A DNA stretch of 64,000 bases from QNZT01 sp964573205 (GTDB lineage: Bacteria > Campylobacterota > Campylobacteria > Campylobacterales > QNZT01), in assembly GCA_964573205.1 (NCBI GenBank), contig CAZNIT010000028.1:11568-75567 (forward strand), given 5' to 3'. Positions within the stretch are counted from its first letter, which is position 1. Each line of letters starts with the position of its first letter. This document shows, piece by piece, positions 32,537 to 41,374 of this stretch. Under the pieces are notes generated by a model. The model was given only the letters and a program-made list of their open reading frames with translations. It did not search any database and was not told the DNA's origin. The position numbers and the translations under genes were made by a program.

Positions 32537-34914
32537 TGACAAGCAAAATGATAACCGTTACCAAAAGAAGCGGGAGAATCGAACCGCTTGATATCACTAA
32601 AATTCAAAAATATACGGGGGAGGCGGTCGAAGGACTAAAAAATGTCAGTCAAAGTGAATTGGAACTTGATGCGAAAATCCAATTTAGAGATAAAATAACG
32701 ACAAAAGAGATACAACAAACTCTAATCAGCACGGCCGTTGATAAAATAGACGTAGATAGACCGGATTGGACATTTGTAGCTGCGAGACTTTTTTTGTACG
32801 ATCTATATCATAAAGTGAGTAGATTTACGGGATATACGACACTTAGAGAGTATTTTGAAAGAGGGGAAAAAGAAGGCAGAATCGTATTGGGGTTGAAAGA
32901 GAAGTATGATCTTGAGGATCTTGATAAATATATAAAACCGCAAAGAGATTTACAATTTACTTATCTTGGTGTAAGAACCCTTTATGATAGATATCTTTTA
33001 AAAGATAAAAAAGGAAACCCAATCGAACTTCCTCAACACATGTTTATGGCTATCGCGATGTTTTTGGCACAAAATGAATTTAATCCTCAAGATTGGGCGA
33101 AAAAGTTTTACGATCTTATATCGAAATTTGAAGTGATGCTAGCCACTCCCACCCTTTCAAATGCCAGGACTCCGAGGCATCAGCTTAGCTCTTGCTATAT
33201 AGGGAGTACACCTGACAATATAGAGGGGATATTCGACGGTTACAAAGAGATGGCGCTCTTGAGTAAATTCGGTGGTGGAATAGGCTGGGATTGGTCGAAG
33301 GTCAGAGGACTTGGAAGTTCTATAGACGGTCATAAAAATGCGGCCGGTGGGATAGTGCCTTTTTTAAAAATTGCAAACGATGTGGCGATAGCCGTAGATC
33401 AACTAGGAACCAGAAAAGGAGCTATTGCTGTCTATGTCGAACCTTGGCACATAGATATACTCGATTTTCTCGATCTTAAAAAGAACTCCGGAGAAGAGCG
33501 AAGAAGAGCGCATGATCTGTTTCCCGCTCTTTGGATAAACGATATTTTTATGAAAAGAGTGGAGGAAAACGGTGTGTGGACGCTGTTTGATCCGCTTGAT
33601 ACTCCGGATTTGCCCTCATTGTACGGAGATGAATTCGAAAAAAGATTTTTAGAGTATGAAAACGACGAGACGATCATAAAGGAAAAAATTAACGCTAAAG
33701 ATCTATGGAAAAAGATACTTTTGAGCTATTTTGAAACAGGCAATCCTTTCTTGTGTTTCAAAGATAGCGCTAACAGATCGAACCCCAACAGTCATAAAGG
33801 TGTCATAAGGAGCTCGAATCTTTGTACTGAAATTTTTCAAAATACCGATCCTAATTATTATGAGGTGAAACTGACTTTTGAAGACGGTTCCGTTTTGCTG
33901 CTTGATGAAGAGGAAGATGTGGCGGTTGATGCAGGAGTAGTCAAAAAAGCTAAAAAAATTACGGCTCTTGATAGCATAAACGGTAAAAAAGTATATATTG
34001 TCGAAAAAGAAAAACATGACGGTAAAACGGCGGTATGTAATTTAGCTAGTATAAATCTCTCTAAAGTGAATACTAAAGAGGATATAGAAAGAATTATGCC
34101 CGCGGCGGTAAGAATGTTGGACAATGTTATTGATCTAAATTTTTATCCGCTGGATAAAGTGAAAAAGACAAACGCAAAAAGCAGATCTATCGGTTTGGGA
34201 GTGATGGGAGAAGCTCAGATGCTGGCACAACAAAAGATAAAATGGGGAAGTGACGAGCATTTGATGAAGATAGATGAGGTTATGGAGATTATAAGTTACA
34301 ATGTAATAAAAGCGTCGTCGAATCTAGCTCTCGAAAAAGGTTCGTATCCCGATTTTGAGGGATCCAATTGGTCAAAAGGAATTTTCCCGATAGACGTAGC
34401 CAACGAAGAGGCGAAACGGCTAGTTGATAGAGGAGGGCTTTTTGGATATACGTACAATTGGCAAAAACTCAGAGAAAAAGTTAAAAAAGACGGTATGAGA
34501 AACGGTTATCTCATGGCTATCGCCCCTACTAGTTCGATATCTATTTTGGTTGGAACGACACAAGCTATAGAACCGGTTTATAAGCGAAAATGGTTTGAAG
34601 AGAATCTAAGCGGTATGATTCCGGTTGTAGCTCCTAAACTCGATGCCGAAAATTGGCAATACTATACGCCGGCATACGATCTTGATCAAAGAGTGCTCAT
34701 AAAAGCCGGAGCGGTTCGACAAAAATGGATAGATCAAGGACAAAGCCTTAATATATTTTTGACGCTTGATAAAGCTAGTGGTAAATATCTTAACGATATT
34801 TATATGTTAGGATGGAAACTCGGTCTTAAATCCACTTATTATTTACGCAGTCAGTCGCCGGATAGCGAAAGTAGCGTAGCGGACAGAAGTATGGAGTGTC
34901 TTAGTTGTCAGTAA
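32536..34914 (+). CDS. nrdA: Ribonucleoside-diphosphate reductase alpha subunit
   Basis: NrdA reduces NDPs to dNDPs with a separate radical-bearing beta subunit. The 792 residues include an N-terminal ATP-cone (about 5-95), the catalytic cysteines (LSSCYIGS and AVCNLASINLS), SNLCTEI, the active-site glutamate in this motif, and the C-terminal redox pair in the last residues (SMECLSCQ). An insert of about 60 residues (YYEVKLTFEDG to GKKVYIVEK) separates SNLCTEI from CNLASI. No nrdB lies nearby. Translation starts at a codon that overlaps the purB stop. Confidence 0.93.
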   Translation: MTSKMITVTKRSGRIEPLDITKIQKYTGEAVEGLKNVSQSELELDAKIQFRDKITTKEIQQTLISTAVDKIDVDRPDWTFVAARLFLYDLYHKVSRFTGYTTLREYFERGEKEGRIVLGLKEKYDLEDLDKYIKPQRDLQFTYLGVRTLYDRYLLKDKKGNPIELPQHMFMAIAMFLAQNEFNPQDWAKKFYDLISKFEVMLATPTLSNARTPRHQLSSCYIGSTPDNIEGIFDGYKEMALLSKFGGGIGWDWSKVRGLGSSIDGHKNAAGGIVPFLKIANDVAIAVDQLGTRKGAIAVYVEPWHIDILDFLDLKKNSGEERRRAHDLFPALWINDIFMKRVEENGVWTLFDPLDTPDLPSLYGDEFEKRFLEYENDETIIKEKINAKDLWKKILLSYFETGNPFLCFKDSANRSNPNSHKGVIRSSNLCTEIFQNTDPNYYEVKLTFEDGSVLLLDEEEDVAVDAGVVKKAKKITALDSINGKKVYIVEKEKHDGKTAVCNLASINLSKVNTKEDIERIMPAAVRMLDNVIDLNFYPLDKVKKTNAKSRSIGLGVMGEAQMLAQQKIKWGSDEHLMKIDEVMEIISYNVIKASSNLALEKGSYPDFEGSNWSKGIFPIDVANEEAKRLVDRGGLFGYTYNWQKLREKVKKDGMRNGYLMAIAPTSSISILVGTTQAIEPVYKRKWFEENLSGMIPVVAPKLDAENWQYYTPAYDLDQRVLIKAGAVRQKWIDQGQSLNIFLTLDKASGKYLNDIYMLGWKLGLKSTYYLRSQSPDSESSVADRSMECLSCQ

Positions 34915-35073
34915 AAATAATTGGATTAGATTACATTATATTTCTTTAAATATATTAAAATTTAAATTAATTTAAATATGATATAAAATTTACTACAATA
35001 TCCACGCATAGCTCTGCCTTGAATTTTGTCTCGAACATGCAGAGCACACGAGTGCAAAGGAGTATTTGTAGAG

Positions 35074-36156
35074 ATGAATAGTAAATTGATAATGTTCTTA
35101 GGAACCGTACTGAGCGCTTTGGTGATATATCTATGTATTTATTATAAAAAAGATGAGATATCGCTGCTGCTTGGTGTAGGAACGACGCCGACAACGTACA
35201 AAAGTATAGATTTTAAACAGAACAAAAACGCAACCGAGCCTAACGAGATAGAAGAAATAGCACAGACAAAAGAGGTGACCAAAGCGGAAAACGTCGCCAT
35301 AAAAGAGCAGCCGCCGCAAGAAGAAATAGTTGAGACGAAAGCAGTAACCGAAAAATCGGATCCCGCGTTCGGATTGATGATAGGTGATATTACCAAAATA
35401 GTCGGTATGCTTTCGCCAAGAGATAGATCGAAAGCTCTGATAAACTATATAAACGAATATTGTAAAAATAGTGAGTGCGATAAAGATATAAGATACAGTG
35501 AAGATATAAAAGACGTAATTTGGCAAAAAGGCATAGTTAAACTTATAAAATTTTTAAAAGAAGAGAATATTGAAAAAGGATCTATCTTTATAAATAGCAA
35601 TGTTTTAAAAGTCGAGGGCGAGATAACATCTATTGATCAAAAAGACAGATTAAGCTCTATATTGACATCATTGAAAAACGACGGATTGGAAGTTATAGAC
35701 CAAAGTGTGGAATTGTTGACAAATACGAAACAAAAAGAGAATACGAAACGAAAAAAAGAAGAGATTGTCGAAACCGTCGAAAAAACAAGGCTTAACTCTT
35801 CTGAAAACTCGATTAGAAAAGATATAGAAAATATATTGTCCGAGAATTCTATCGAGTTTGATTCTAAAAGTGGCGAACTCACTAAAAATGGCAAAGAGAT
35901 ATTGGATAAAATTGTGAAAATCTTGGAAAATTCGAATACGACGAAGATAGAGATAGCGTCGTATTCTCAAAAAAGCGACGATGATATATTTGAAAAAGTT
36001 ATAAGTCAAAAACGAGCCGATATCGTGAAAAAATATATAAACAAAAATTTGGTAATAGATATCGTGTCGAAGGGATACGGTGCGACGGATTTTAAATATA
36101 TGGAAAATCCTCAAGATTTGCGTAACAAACGAATAGAAATTAGAATTTTAAAATAA
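35074..36156 (+). CDS. Inner-membrane BON/OmpA-like protein
   Basis: The longest open frame begins at 35026, but the first in-frame codon followed by a membrane helix is ATG 35074, giving 360 residues. One N-terminal helix (about 6-22) anchors the protein. A Glu/Lys/Thr-rich linker follows, then a region with GSIFINSNVLKVEGEIT that resembles a BON fold, and a C-terminal OmpA-like domain (GYGATDFKY, NKRIEIRI). The usual Asp of the HTD peptidoglycan-binding motif is not seen (SYSQKSDDD instead), while two Arg are kept. It probably sits in the periplasm. The next gene starts 10 bases on. Confidence 0.68.
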   Translation: MNSKLIMFLGTVLSALVIYLCIYYKKDEISLLLGVGTTPTTYKSIDFKQNKNATEPNEIEEIAQTKEVTKAENVAIKEQPPQEEIVETKAVTEKSDPAFGLMIGDITKIVGMLSPRDRSKALINYINEYCKNSECDKDIRYSEDIKDVIWQKGIVKLIKFLKEENIEKGSIFINSNVLKVEGEITSIDQKDRLSSILTSLKNDGLEVIDQSVELLTNTKQKENTKRKKEEIVETVEKTRLNSSENSIRKDIENILSENSIEFDSKSGELTKNGKEILDKIVKILENSNTTKIEIASYSQKSDDDIFEKVISQKRADIVKKYINKNLVIDIVSKGYGATDFKYMENPQDLRNKRIEIRILK

Positions 36157-36166
36157 AGGTAATCAT

Positions 36167-37159
36167 ATGGAAGCGATAACGATAATTGTAATGAAGATGT
36201 TAATTTGTTTGCTGGTTGTTTTGTTGATAGGTTCTCTTTTTGGCTATCTGTTCGCCAAGGCGAGAACAAAAGAATTTTATGAAGATAAGATGGATGCGTT
36301 ACAGGAGTTGGGTGAAGCTAAAGCCAGACGATTGGAAGCTGTAAACGCCAAATACGGAAACCTGGAAGTAGAATATAAAAGACTCAAAAACAGGTGGATC
36401 GAACATGAAAAAGAGATGGAAAATCATACTTCAAAAGAGAAAGAGCTTAAAGATGAAGTGACAAAATTAAAAAGTGAAAACGAGGAGATAAACAATTATA
36501 TGAAGAATCTCGAAAAAGATTTTTCAAAAAAAGAAGAACAGATCATAAACTCCAACAACGAACTGGAACAACTTAGAAAAGATCAAGAAGAGATGCTTCA
36601 AGAGCTTGAAAAAATAAAAAAAGAGTTAGAAACTTATAAAAAGAAATCCTTGAAAGATCAGGAGTTGATCAAAAAACTCGAAGAAGAGTCCGTTCAAAAA
36701 GAAGAACATATAAAAAATGCGACCGACGCTATGTTGGAACTCCAACAAAAAGTCGATCTGTTGACTGCGGAGAAAGAGACTTTCGAAAAAGATGCCAGAC
36801 AGTTGAAAAATATCGTGGAAGAGCGTGACGACTATGTAAAGCAGACTAAGAACTTGACGGATAAATTAACCTCTTTGGAGAAAGAGAAAGGGTTGTTAAC
36901 GCTTAAAGTGCAAGAGTTGAAAAACAGACTTTCAAACAGTGAAAAAAGAGCCGACGATACGAAAATTGAAGAAGAGATATTCGCCTCGTTAAAAGATATA
37001 AAAACTCATTTAAGCGAAGAAAGTGCGCAATTGACGACGCAAGCCAAAGCTGAAATCATGGAAGAGATCGAACAGTTTGAAGAAAAAATCCAAAAAGGTG
37101 ATGAAAAGAAATCCGTTCTTGGTTTTGCAAAGAGTATTTTATCGAAATTGAAAAAATAG
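36167..37159 (+). CDS. Membrane-anchored cytoplasmic coiled-coil protein
   Basis: The 330 residues start with one membrane helix (about 8-30, LICLLVVLLIGSLFGYLFA) followed by basic residues (KARTKEF), so the rest is likely cytoplasmic. Residues about 40-290 are an uninterrupted Glu/Lys-rich heptad pattern, a long coiled coil of about 250 residues. A short tail (SVLGFAKSILSKLKK) is amphipathic. No enzymatic domain is seen. It may partner with the BON/OmpA-like protein, whose C-terminus faces the other side of the membrane. Confidence 0.72.
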   Translation: MEAITIIVMKMLICLLVVLLIGSLFGYLFAKARTKEFYEDKMDALQELGEAKARRLEAVNAKYGNLEVEYKRLKNRWIEHEKEMENHTSKEKELKDEVTKLKSENEEINNYMKNLEKDFSKKEEQIINSNNELEQLRKDQEEMLQELEKIKKELETYKKKSLKDQELIKKLEEESVQKEEHIKNATDAMLELQQKVDLLTAEKETFEKDARQLKNIVEERDDYVKQTKNLTDKLTSLEKEKGLLTLKVQELKNRLSNSEKRADDTKIEEEIFASLKDIKTHLSEESAQLTTQAKAEIMEEIEQFEEKIQKGDEKKSVLGFAKSILSKLKK

Positions 37160-37190
37160 ATAAATCAGTATAAACTAGGGTAAAATAGAT

Positions 37191-37196
37191 TATAAT
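37191..37196 (+). promoter_or_regulatory. -10 element for the degenerate NtrC-like gene
   Basis: TATAAT at 37191-37196 lies 23 bases before the GTG start. A ribosome site (TGGAG) follows at 37208-37212. This suggests that the regulator gene and its partner can be expressed apart from the envelope genes upstream. Confidence 0.55.
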
Positions 37197-37218
37197 TTGC
37201 TCACGTATGGAGTGAATT

Positions 37219-37947
37219 GTGATTAATTTTATAGCAAAATCGGAAGAGTTAAAGAAGATTGTCAAAAGCCTCTCTCTGATCAAAAATTTTTTCGTATCCT
37301 CTTTATTGATCGGAGAAGAGAGTATAGGTAAAAAGACTTTGGCAAAGCATATTCTTCCTCAAGCAGTGGTTGTAAGCGGTGAAAATTTAAATAAACTACT
37401 TGAATCTCTCGAACAAAGTGAAGAACTCATAATAACGGATTTTGAAAAAATTTCCAATTACGGCTCTTTGAATTTCGATAATAAAAGAGTAATTGCCACA
37501 GCCAAATATCAGCCTAAAGATATTCATGTAGATGAACTTTTCGGTTATATATACGAAATCAAACCGCTGCGATATCGACTTGAAGATGCAAAAGCGCTAG
37601 CGGAGCTATTTTATAAAGAGGCCAAAGAGACGTTGTGTTTGGATAACGACGTCGCTTTTGAAGCGAATAGACTCGATCTTAGTCAAAATGGTAAATCGCT
37701 GAAAAAATATGTTTATAAAGAGTTGATTCAAAGCCAAATGGATGAAAAAGATCTGCTAAATCTTATGTATAAATATTTATATGATAATTTAGAGGGAGAC
37801 AACGACTATAAAAAATTTCTCTATTTGTACGAAAAACCGCTCTTGGAAGCGGGATTGAAGAGATACGGTTCACAACTCAAACTCTCGGCGATTTTGGGTA
37901 TAAACAGAAATACGCTTCGTAAAAAGGTCAACGAGTATGGCTTATGA
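37219..37947 (+). CDS. Degenerate NtrC-like AAA protein with Fis-type HTH
   Basis: This 242-residue protein resembles a shrunken sigma-54 activator. A Walker-A-like loop is altered (GEESIGKKTLA, about 33-43), a Walker-B-like LIITDFEKI is present (about 73-81), and EIKPLRYRLEDAKALAELF matches the arginine-rich PPLRER..DI block of these activators. The GAFTGA loop that contacts sigma-54 is absent. The C-terminus is a Fis-type helix-turn-helix (GSQLKLSAILGINRNTLRKK). It starts with GTG. It overlaps the PAS protein by 11 bases. Confidence 0.7.
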   Translation: MINFIAKSEELKKIVKSLSLIKNFFVSSLLIGEESIGKKTLAKHILPQAVVVSGENLNKLLESLEQSEELIITDFEKISNYGSLNFDNKRVIATAKYQPKDIHVDELFGYIYEIKPLRYRLEDAKALAELFYKEAKETLCLDNDVAFEANRLDLSQNGKSLKKYVYKELIQSQMDEKDLLNLMYKYLYDNLEGDNDYKKFLYLYEKPLLEAGLKRYGSQLKLSAILGINRNTLRKKVNEYGL

Positions 37948-38632
37948 CGATTATAAATTTTTTATAGAAAACGACAACAATCCGTTTATACTTTTCAGTG
38001 CCGATAAAAAAATAGTTTATTTAAATATCGCGGCCGAATTTTTGCTCGGAAAAGTATCTAAAATAGAGATATACGATCTTTGTCTGTCTCATGCACCGAA
38101 AGAGTACGGTTCGAAAATGACATATATGGATCTGAAATATGACGATCTTACCTATTACGGTATTACGGTCGGATATCAGGACGACGATTATATAGGCATA
38201 AGATTGTATCAGAGAGTGAAAAATCGCCAAATGAGCGCAAAAGAGTTAAGTAAATACGTACTTACGGATATAAATACTCTGTTAGAGACGTTTATAAGTC
38301 TTTTGACGATAAAAAACGATTATAAAATCAAACTCATAACCGATATGGACATACCTGAGTTTAAAATTTCTCAAAACGACTTTTTTAAGATTTTAAGAAA
38401 ATGCTTCGATACTTTCGATCCTGCCGAAAGTCTTTTTATTACATTGAAAATGAGAGTCGGTGAATTCGTCTATGTAAAGAATAAGAGATGCCAGCTCGTA
38501 AAACTTGAGATAAGATCGAAAAGAAGAGACCAAACTCATGATATGGATATAGATAAATTATGTGAAGATAACTATATAGATTATCTATCCGAAAAAGAGA
38601 GAATAAGGTTAATCATACCTATGCTTAAATGA
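37937..38632 (+). CDS. PAS-domain protein with degenerate kinase-like region
   Basis: The first 90 residues look like a PAS sensor (FFIENDNNPFILFSADKKIVYLNIAAEFLLG). The next 60 correspond to a histidine-kinase dimerisation helix, but no phosphoacceptor His is present (KYVLTDINTLLETF). The remainder is a possible ATPase-like fold without the glycine-rich boxes. The pairing with an NtrC-like gene by overlap suggests a sensor that signals without phosphotransfer. Function is not established. Confidence 0.58.
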   Translation: MAYDDYKFFIENDNNPFILFSADKKIVYLNIAAEFLLGKVSKIEIYDLCLSHAPKEYGSKMTYMDLKYDDLTYYGITVGYQDDDYIGIRLYQRVKNRQMSAKELSKYVLTDINTLLETFISLLTIKNDYKIKLITDMDIPEFKISQNDFFKILRKCFDTFDPAESLFITLKMRVGEFVYVKNKRCQLVKLEIRSKRRDQTHDMDIDKLCEDNYIDYLSEKERIRLIIPMLK

Positions 38633-39715
38633 TTTTTTGGAAAAAAGAGCTAAAAAAGCCGTTAAAGCCGCAACGGCGGAACTGAGAAAAAGGTATTTTC
38701 CATAAAAATAACCTGCGACTAAAGATCCGAAAAAACCTCCTAATCCGAATCCGATACCGTAATAAAATTGAGCGGCTAGTTTTTTATTCTCATAAATCTT
38801 ATACAGGTAGCTGATCATAGCGCTGTGGTAGAGTGCGAAACTAAACGCATGTAAGCTTTGTGAAAAAAAGACGATATATAAATTATCCGGAAAAAGAAAA
38901 AGAAGAAGCCATCTTATAACCGTTATGAATATCGTAAATAGTATAACTTTTAGGAGATCGTATTTTAAAAAAACGGTTTGATAATAAAATAGTAAAATTT
39001 CGCAAATAACTCCGAATGTCCATAAATAGCTGATAGTAGTGAGAGTAAGAGAGTGTTCGCTTTCGTATATCGTAAAAAAACTGTAAAACGCTCCGAAACT
39101 AAGCTGCATCAAAAAGATCGATATCCATAAAGGTAAATCCTTGTATAGATCGAATCCGTTTGACCCGTTTTCGCCTTTTGTAGAAAAAAGGCTTTTTTCT
39201 TTTGAAATGAGATAAGCGAAAAACACGCTAAATAGTATGGTAACGGATGCAAAATGAAGCCCCATATAGTTGTCGTCAAGTAGCTTCGATAAAAATAGGG
39301 CGACAAGTATGAAGCCCAGTGAACCAAAAAGCCTCGATTTTCCGTAAAACTCCTTTTTTAGATGCTCTAACGCATAAGTCTCTATATATGGCAATACAAG
39401 CCCTGTAGAGACTCCATATACGACATTTGAAATCGAAAAAAGATAGAAATTTTCAAGTGTGAGATAAAACAGCGCTATGGTTAATATCATAAATAGAAGC
39501 GAAATGTGAAGAACTCGTTTTGTAAGTTTGAAATGTTTTAAAAAGAAAAAGGGTGTTATAAAACGCATCAAAGGAGATATTGAAAATATCACTCCTATCT
39601 GAAGAGGTGTATATCCGACATTTTGTAAAATTTTAGGTAAGAAGATGACATATACGCCGATTAATGAAAAATAAAAAAAGAAAAAAGCCGAAATATTGAA
39701 AAAGCGGCTCTTCAT
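38609..39715 (-). CDS. MFS transporter
   Basis: The 368 residues form about 12 hydrophobic segments. The first half has the MFS-like patterns YTPLQIGVIFSISPLMRF and a SRLFGSLGF loop. It resembles the LacY/nucleoside-like MFS branch, but the substrate cannot be named. Start ATG 39715 overlaps the RDD gene by four bases, and its end overlaps the convergent PAS gene by 24 bases. It is downstream of dcd and the RDD gene in the same strand, a probable operon. Confidence 0.8.
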   Translation of the reverse strand: MKSRFFNISAFFFFYFSLIGVYVIFLPKILQNVGYTPLQIGVIFSISPLMRFITPFFFLKHFKLTKRVLHISLLFMILTIALFYLTLENFYLFSISNVVYGVSTGLVLPYIETYALEHLKKEFYGKSRLFGSLGFILVALFLSKLLDDNYMGLHFASVTILFSVFFAYLISKEKSLFSTKGENGSNGFDLYKDLPLWISIFLMQLSFGAFYSFFTIYESEHSLTLTTISYLWTFGVICEILLFYYQTVFLKYDLLKVILFTIFITVIRWLLLFLFPDNLYIVFFSQSLHAFSFALYHSAMISYLYKIYENKKLAAQFYYGIGFGLGGFFGSLVAGYFYGKYLFLSSAVAALTAFLALFSKKSFKHRYD

Positions 39716-40212
39716 GAGTCGATTTTTACGATCGATGTTCCGCTTAGTAGATCATGTAGCGATCTTTTGTCCTTTCTGAATATGGATATGAACAATCCGA
39801 AAATCGACAAGAGAGTGAGATTGAAAAATAAAAACCTCAAAATCGATAAAATAAAACCTGGTTTTTCTCCGGTTTGATTGTCTATTACTTTTAAATCGTA
39901 TGCTTTAAGTCCGGGAGTTTGTCCCGTTTTGATATAAAAAATAGTAACGATACCGCCAAGAAGTAAAAGTATATAGCTCCAAGCCAAAAGTTTGTGGCTT
40001 CCGACACCGCCGTCGCCTTTGAGTCCGTCGAAGAGTAGATAGATAACGAGATAAAAAACGGGCATAGCCAATAAAAAAGAGTCGGTTATAAACGCTTTTA
40101 TGCGATCGAAAATAGACGCGTAAACAAATTTTTGTTCGTTACTCTTTTTATCGGATCTTTTTTTTCCATTTTTAGGCGGTATTCTATTTTGTTTTACATC
40201 TCTCCAGCGCAT
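39712..40212 (-). CDS. RDD-family membrane protein
   Basis: The 166 residues begin with a basic stretch of about 30 residues and then RIKAFITDSFLLAMPV, an RDD-type start, with three membrane helices. The second motif (GQTPGLKAYDLKVIDNQTGEKPGF) is typical of the family, whose role is unknown, though some are cation exchangers or export aids. It sits between dcd (3-base gap) and an MFS gene (4-base overlap), so the three are probably co-expressed. Confidence 0.82.
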   Translation of the reverse strand: MRWRDVKQNRIPPKNGKKRSDKKSNEQKFVYASIFDRIKAFITDSFLLAMPVFYLVIYLLFDGLKGDGGVGSHKLLAWSYILLLLGGIVTIFYIKTGQTPGLKAYDLKVIDNQTGEKPGFILSILRFLFFNLTLLSIFGLFISIFRKDKRSLHDLLSGTSIVKIDS

Positions 40213-40215
40213 AAA

Positions 40216-40776
40216 TTACCTCAAAATTCTTGGAAGAGTGATACCTGTTTGTGCTTGGTATTTTCCTTTTTTATCGGCGTATGTTATTTCACACTCTTCA
40301 TCCCCCTCAAAAAATAGAACCTGAGCTATTCCTTCGTTTGCGTAAATTTTTGCCGGAAGAGGAGTAGTGTTTGATATCTCTATCGTGATATGTCCTTCGA
40401 AAGCCGGTTCGAAAGGTGTTACGTTGACGATGATGCCGCATCTGGCGTAAGTACTTTTACCAAGGCAGATAGCAAGTACGTTTTTCGGCATACGAAAATA
40501 TTCGACCGTTCTTGCGAGCGCGAAGGAGTTGGGAGGAACTATCGCTACATCCGCTTCTATGTCTATTACGTTTGCGTCATCGAAATTTTTCGGATCGACT
40601 ACGGTGGAGTTGACATTCGTAAATATCTTGAATTCTCTTCCCACTCTTATATCGTAACCGTAACTGCTCAGACCGTAACTTACGACATTTTGACCGATCT
40701 GTTCTTCGCAAAACGGATCGATCATCTTCTCTTTCAGAGACTTTTCTCTGATCCATCTATCGGATTTTAACCCCAT
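40216..40776 (-). CDS. dcd: dCTP deaminase
   Basis: Dcd deaminates dCTP to dUTP, feeding dUMP for ThyX. The 186 residues show GKSTYARCGIIVNVTPFEPAFEG, with the catalytic Glu in EGHITIEISN, and the SYGYDIRVG nucleotide-binding start. The length fits the monofunctional family. The start is ATG 40776, divergent from accB. It is a neat partner of thyX elsewhere in the window. Confidence 0.95.
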   Translation of the reverse strand: MGLKSDRWIREKSLKEKMIDPFCEEQIGQNVVSYGLSSYGYDIRVGREFKIFTNVNSTVVDPKNFDDANVIDIEADVAIVPPNSFALARTVEYFRMPKNVLAICLGKSTYARCGIIVNVTPFEPAFEGHITIEISNTTPLPAKIYANEGIAQVLFFEGDEECEITYADKKGKYQAQTGITLPRILR

Positions 40777-40921
40777 GTTTACTCTTTGTTCTTTTTCAAA
40801 GATTATAACACACGATCTATTAAGTGAAAAATCGACGATAAAAACACCGCTTTAAATAGAATCTAAAGTGCCCGTTATTATCTTTTTTTCGTTATTATTA
40901 TGCAAACGTTTAGGAGATTTC

Positions 40922-41374
40922 ATGAAACATAGTGAGATAAAAGAGCTGATATCCATATTTGACGAAAGTGATGTGACAAAACTAAAAATCAACGACAAAG
41001 AGTTTTCATTAACGCTTGAAAAAGCAACTCCAGCCGCCGCACCAGCTGCACAACCTGTTCAAACCGCAATTGCCGCACCAGCCGCTCATACGGATGTCGA
41101 ATCCCCTCAACAAACCGAAAATACGGATGAGGCGACGATTACTATAAATTCACCCATGGTAGGTACCTTTTATGTGGCTCCCAGTCCGGGTTCCGCACCT
41201 TTTGTAAAGCTTGGCGATAAGGTTTCAAAAGGTCAGACGATAGGAATTATAGAAGCGATGAAGATCATGAACGAGATAGAAGCCGAGTTTGACGCGAAGA
41301 TAGTGAAGATGCTTATAGAAGACGGACAACCGGTGGAGTTTGGGACTCCTCTTTTTGAAGTGGAGAAAATTTGA
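40922..41374 (+). CDS. accB: Biotin carboxyl carrier protein of acetyl-CoA carboxylase
   Basis: AccB carries biotin in acetyl-CoA carboxylase. From ATG 40922, after TTTAGGAG, the protein has 150 residues, with an Ala/Pro-rich linker (about 40-70) and the biotin domain with EAMKIMNE (biotinyl-Lys in AMK). The longer frame from GTG 40868 adds a hydrophobic stretch and lacks a ribosome site. The stop overlaps the accC start (TGATG). Confidence 0.95.
   Translation: MKHSEIKELISIFDESDVTKLKINDKEFSLTLEKATPAAAPAAQPVQTAIAAPAAHTDVESPQQTENTDEATITINSPMVGTFYVAPSPGSAPFVKLGDKVSKGQTIGIIEAMKIMNEIEAEFDAKIVKMLIEDGQPVEFGTPLFEVEKI

Noticed and set aside
35011..35045. GCTCTGC/GCAGAGC pair upstream of the BON/OmpA-like gene
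   Set aside because: A 7-bp stem with a 21-base loop is too weak to claim as a regulatory structure.
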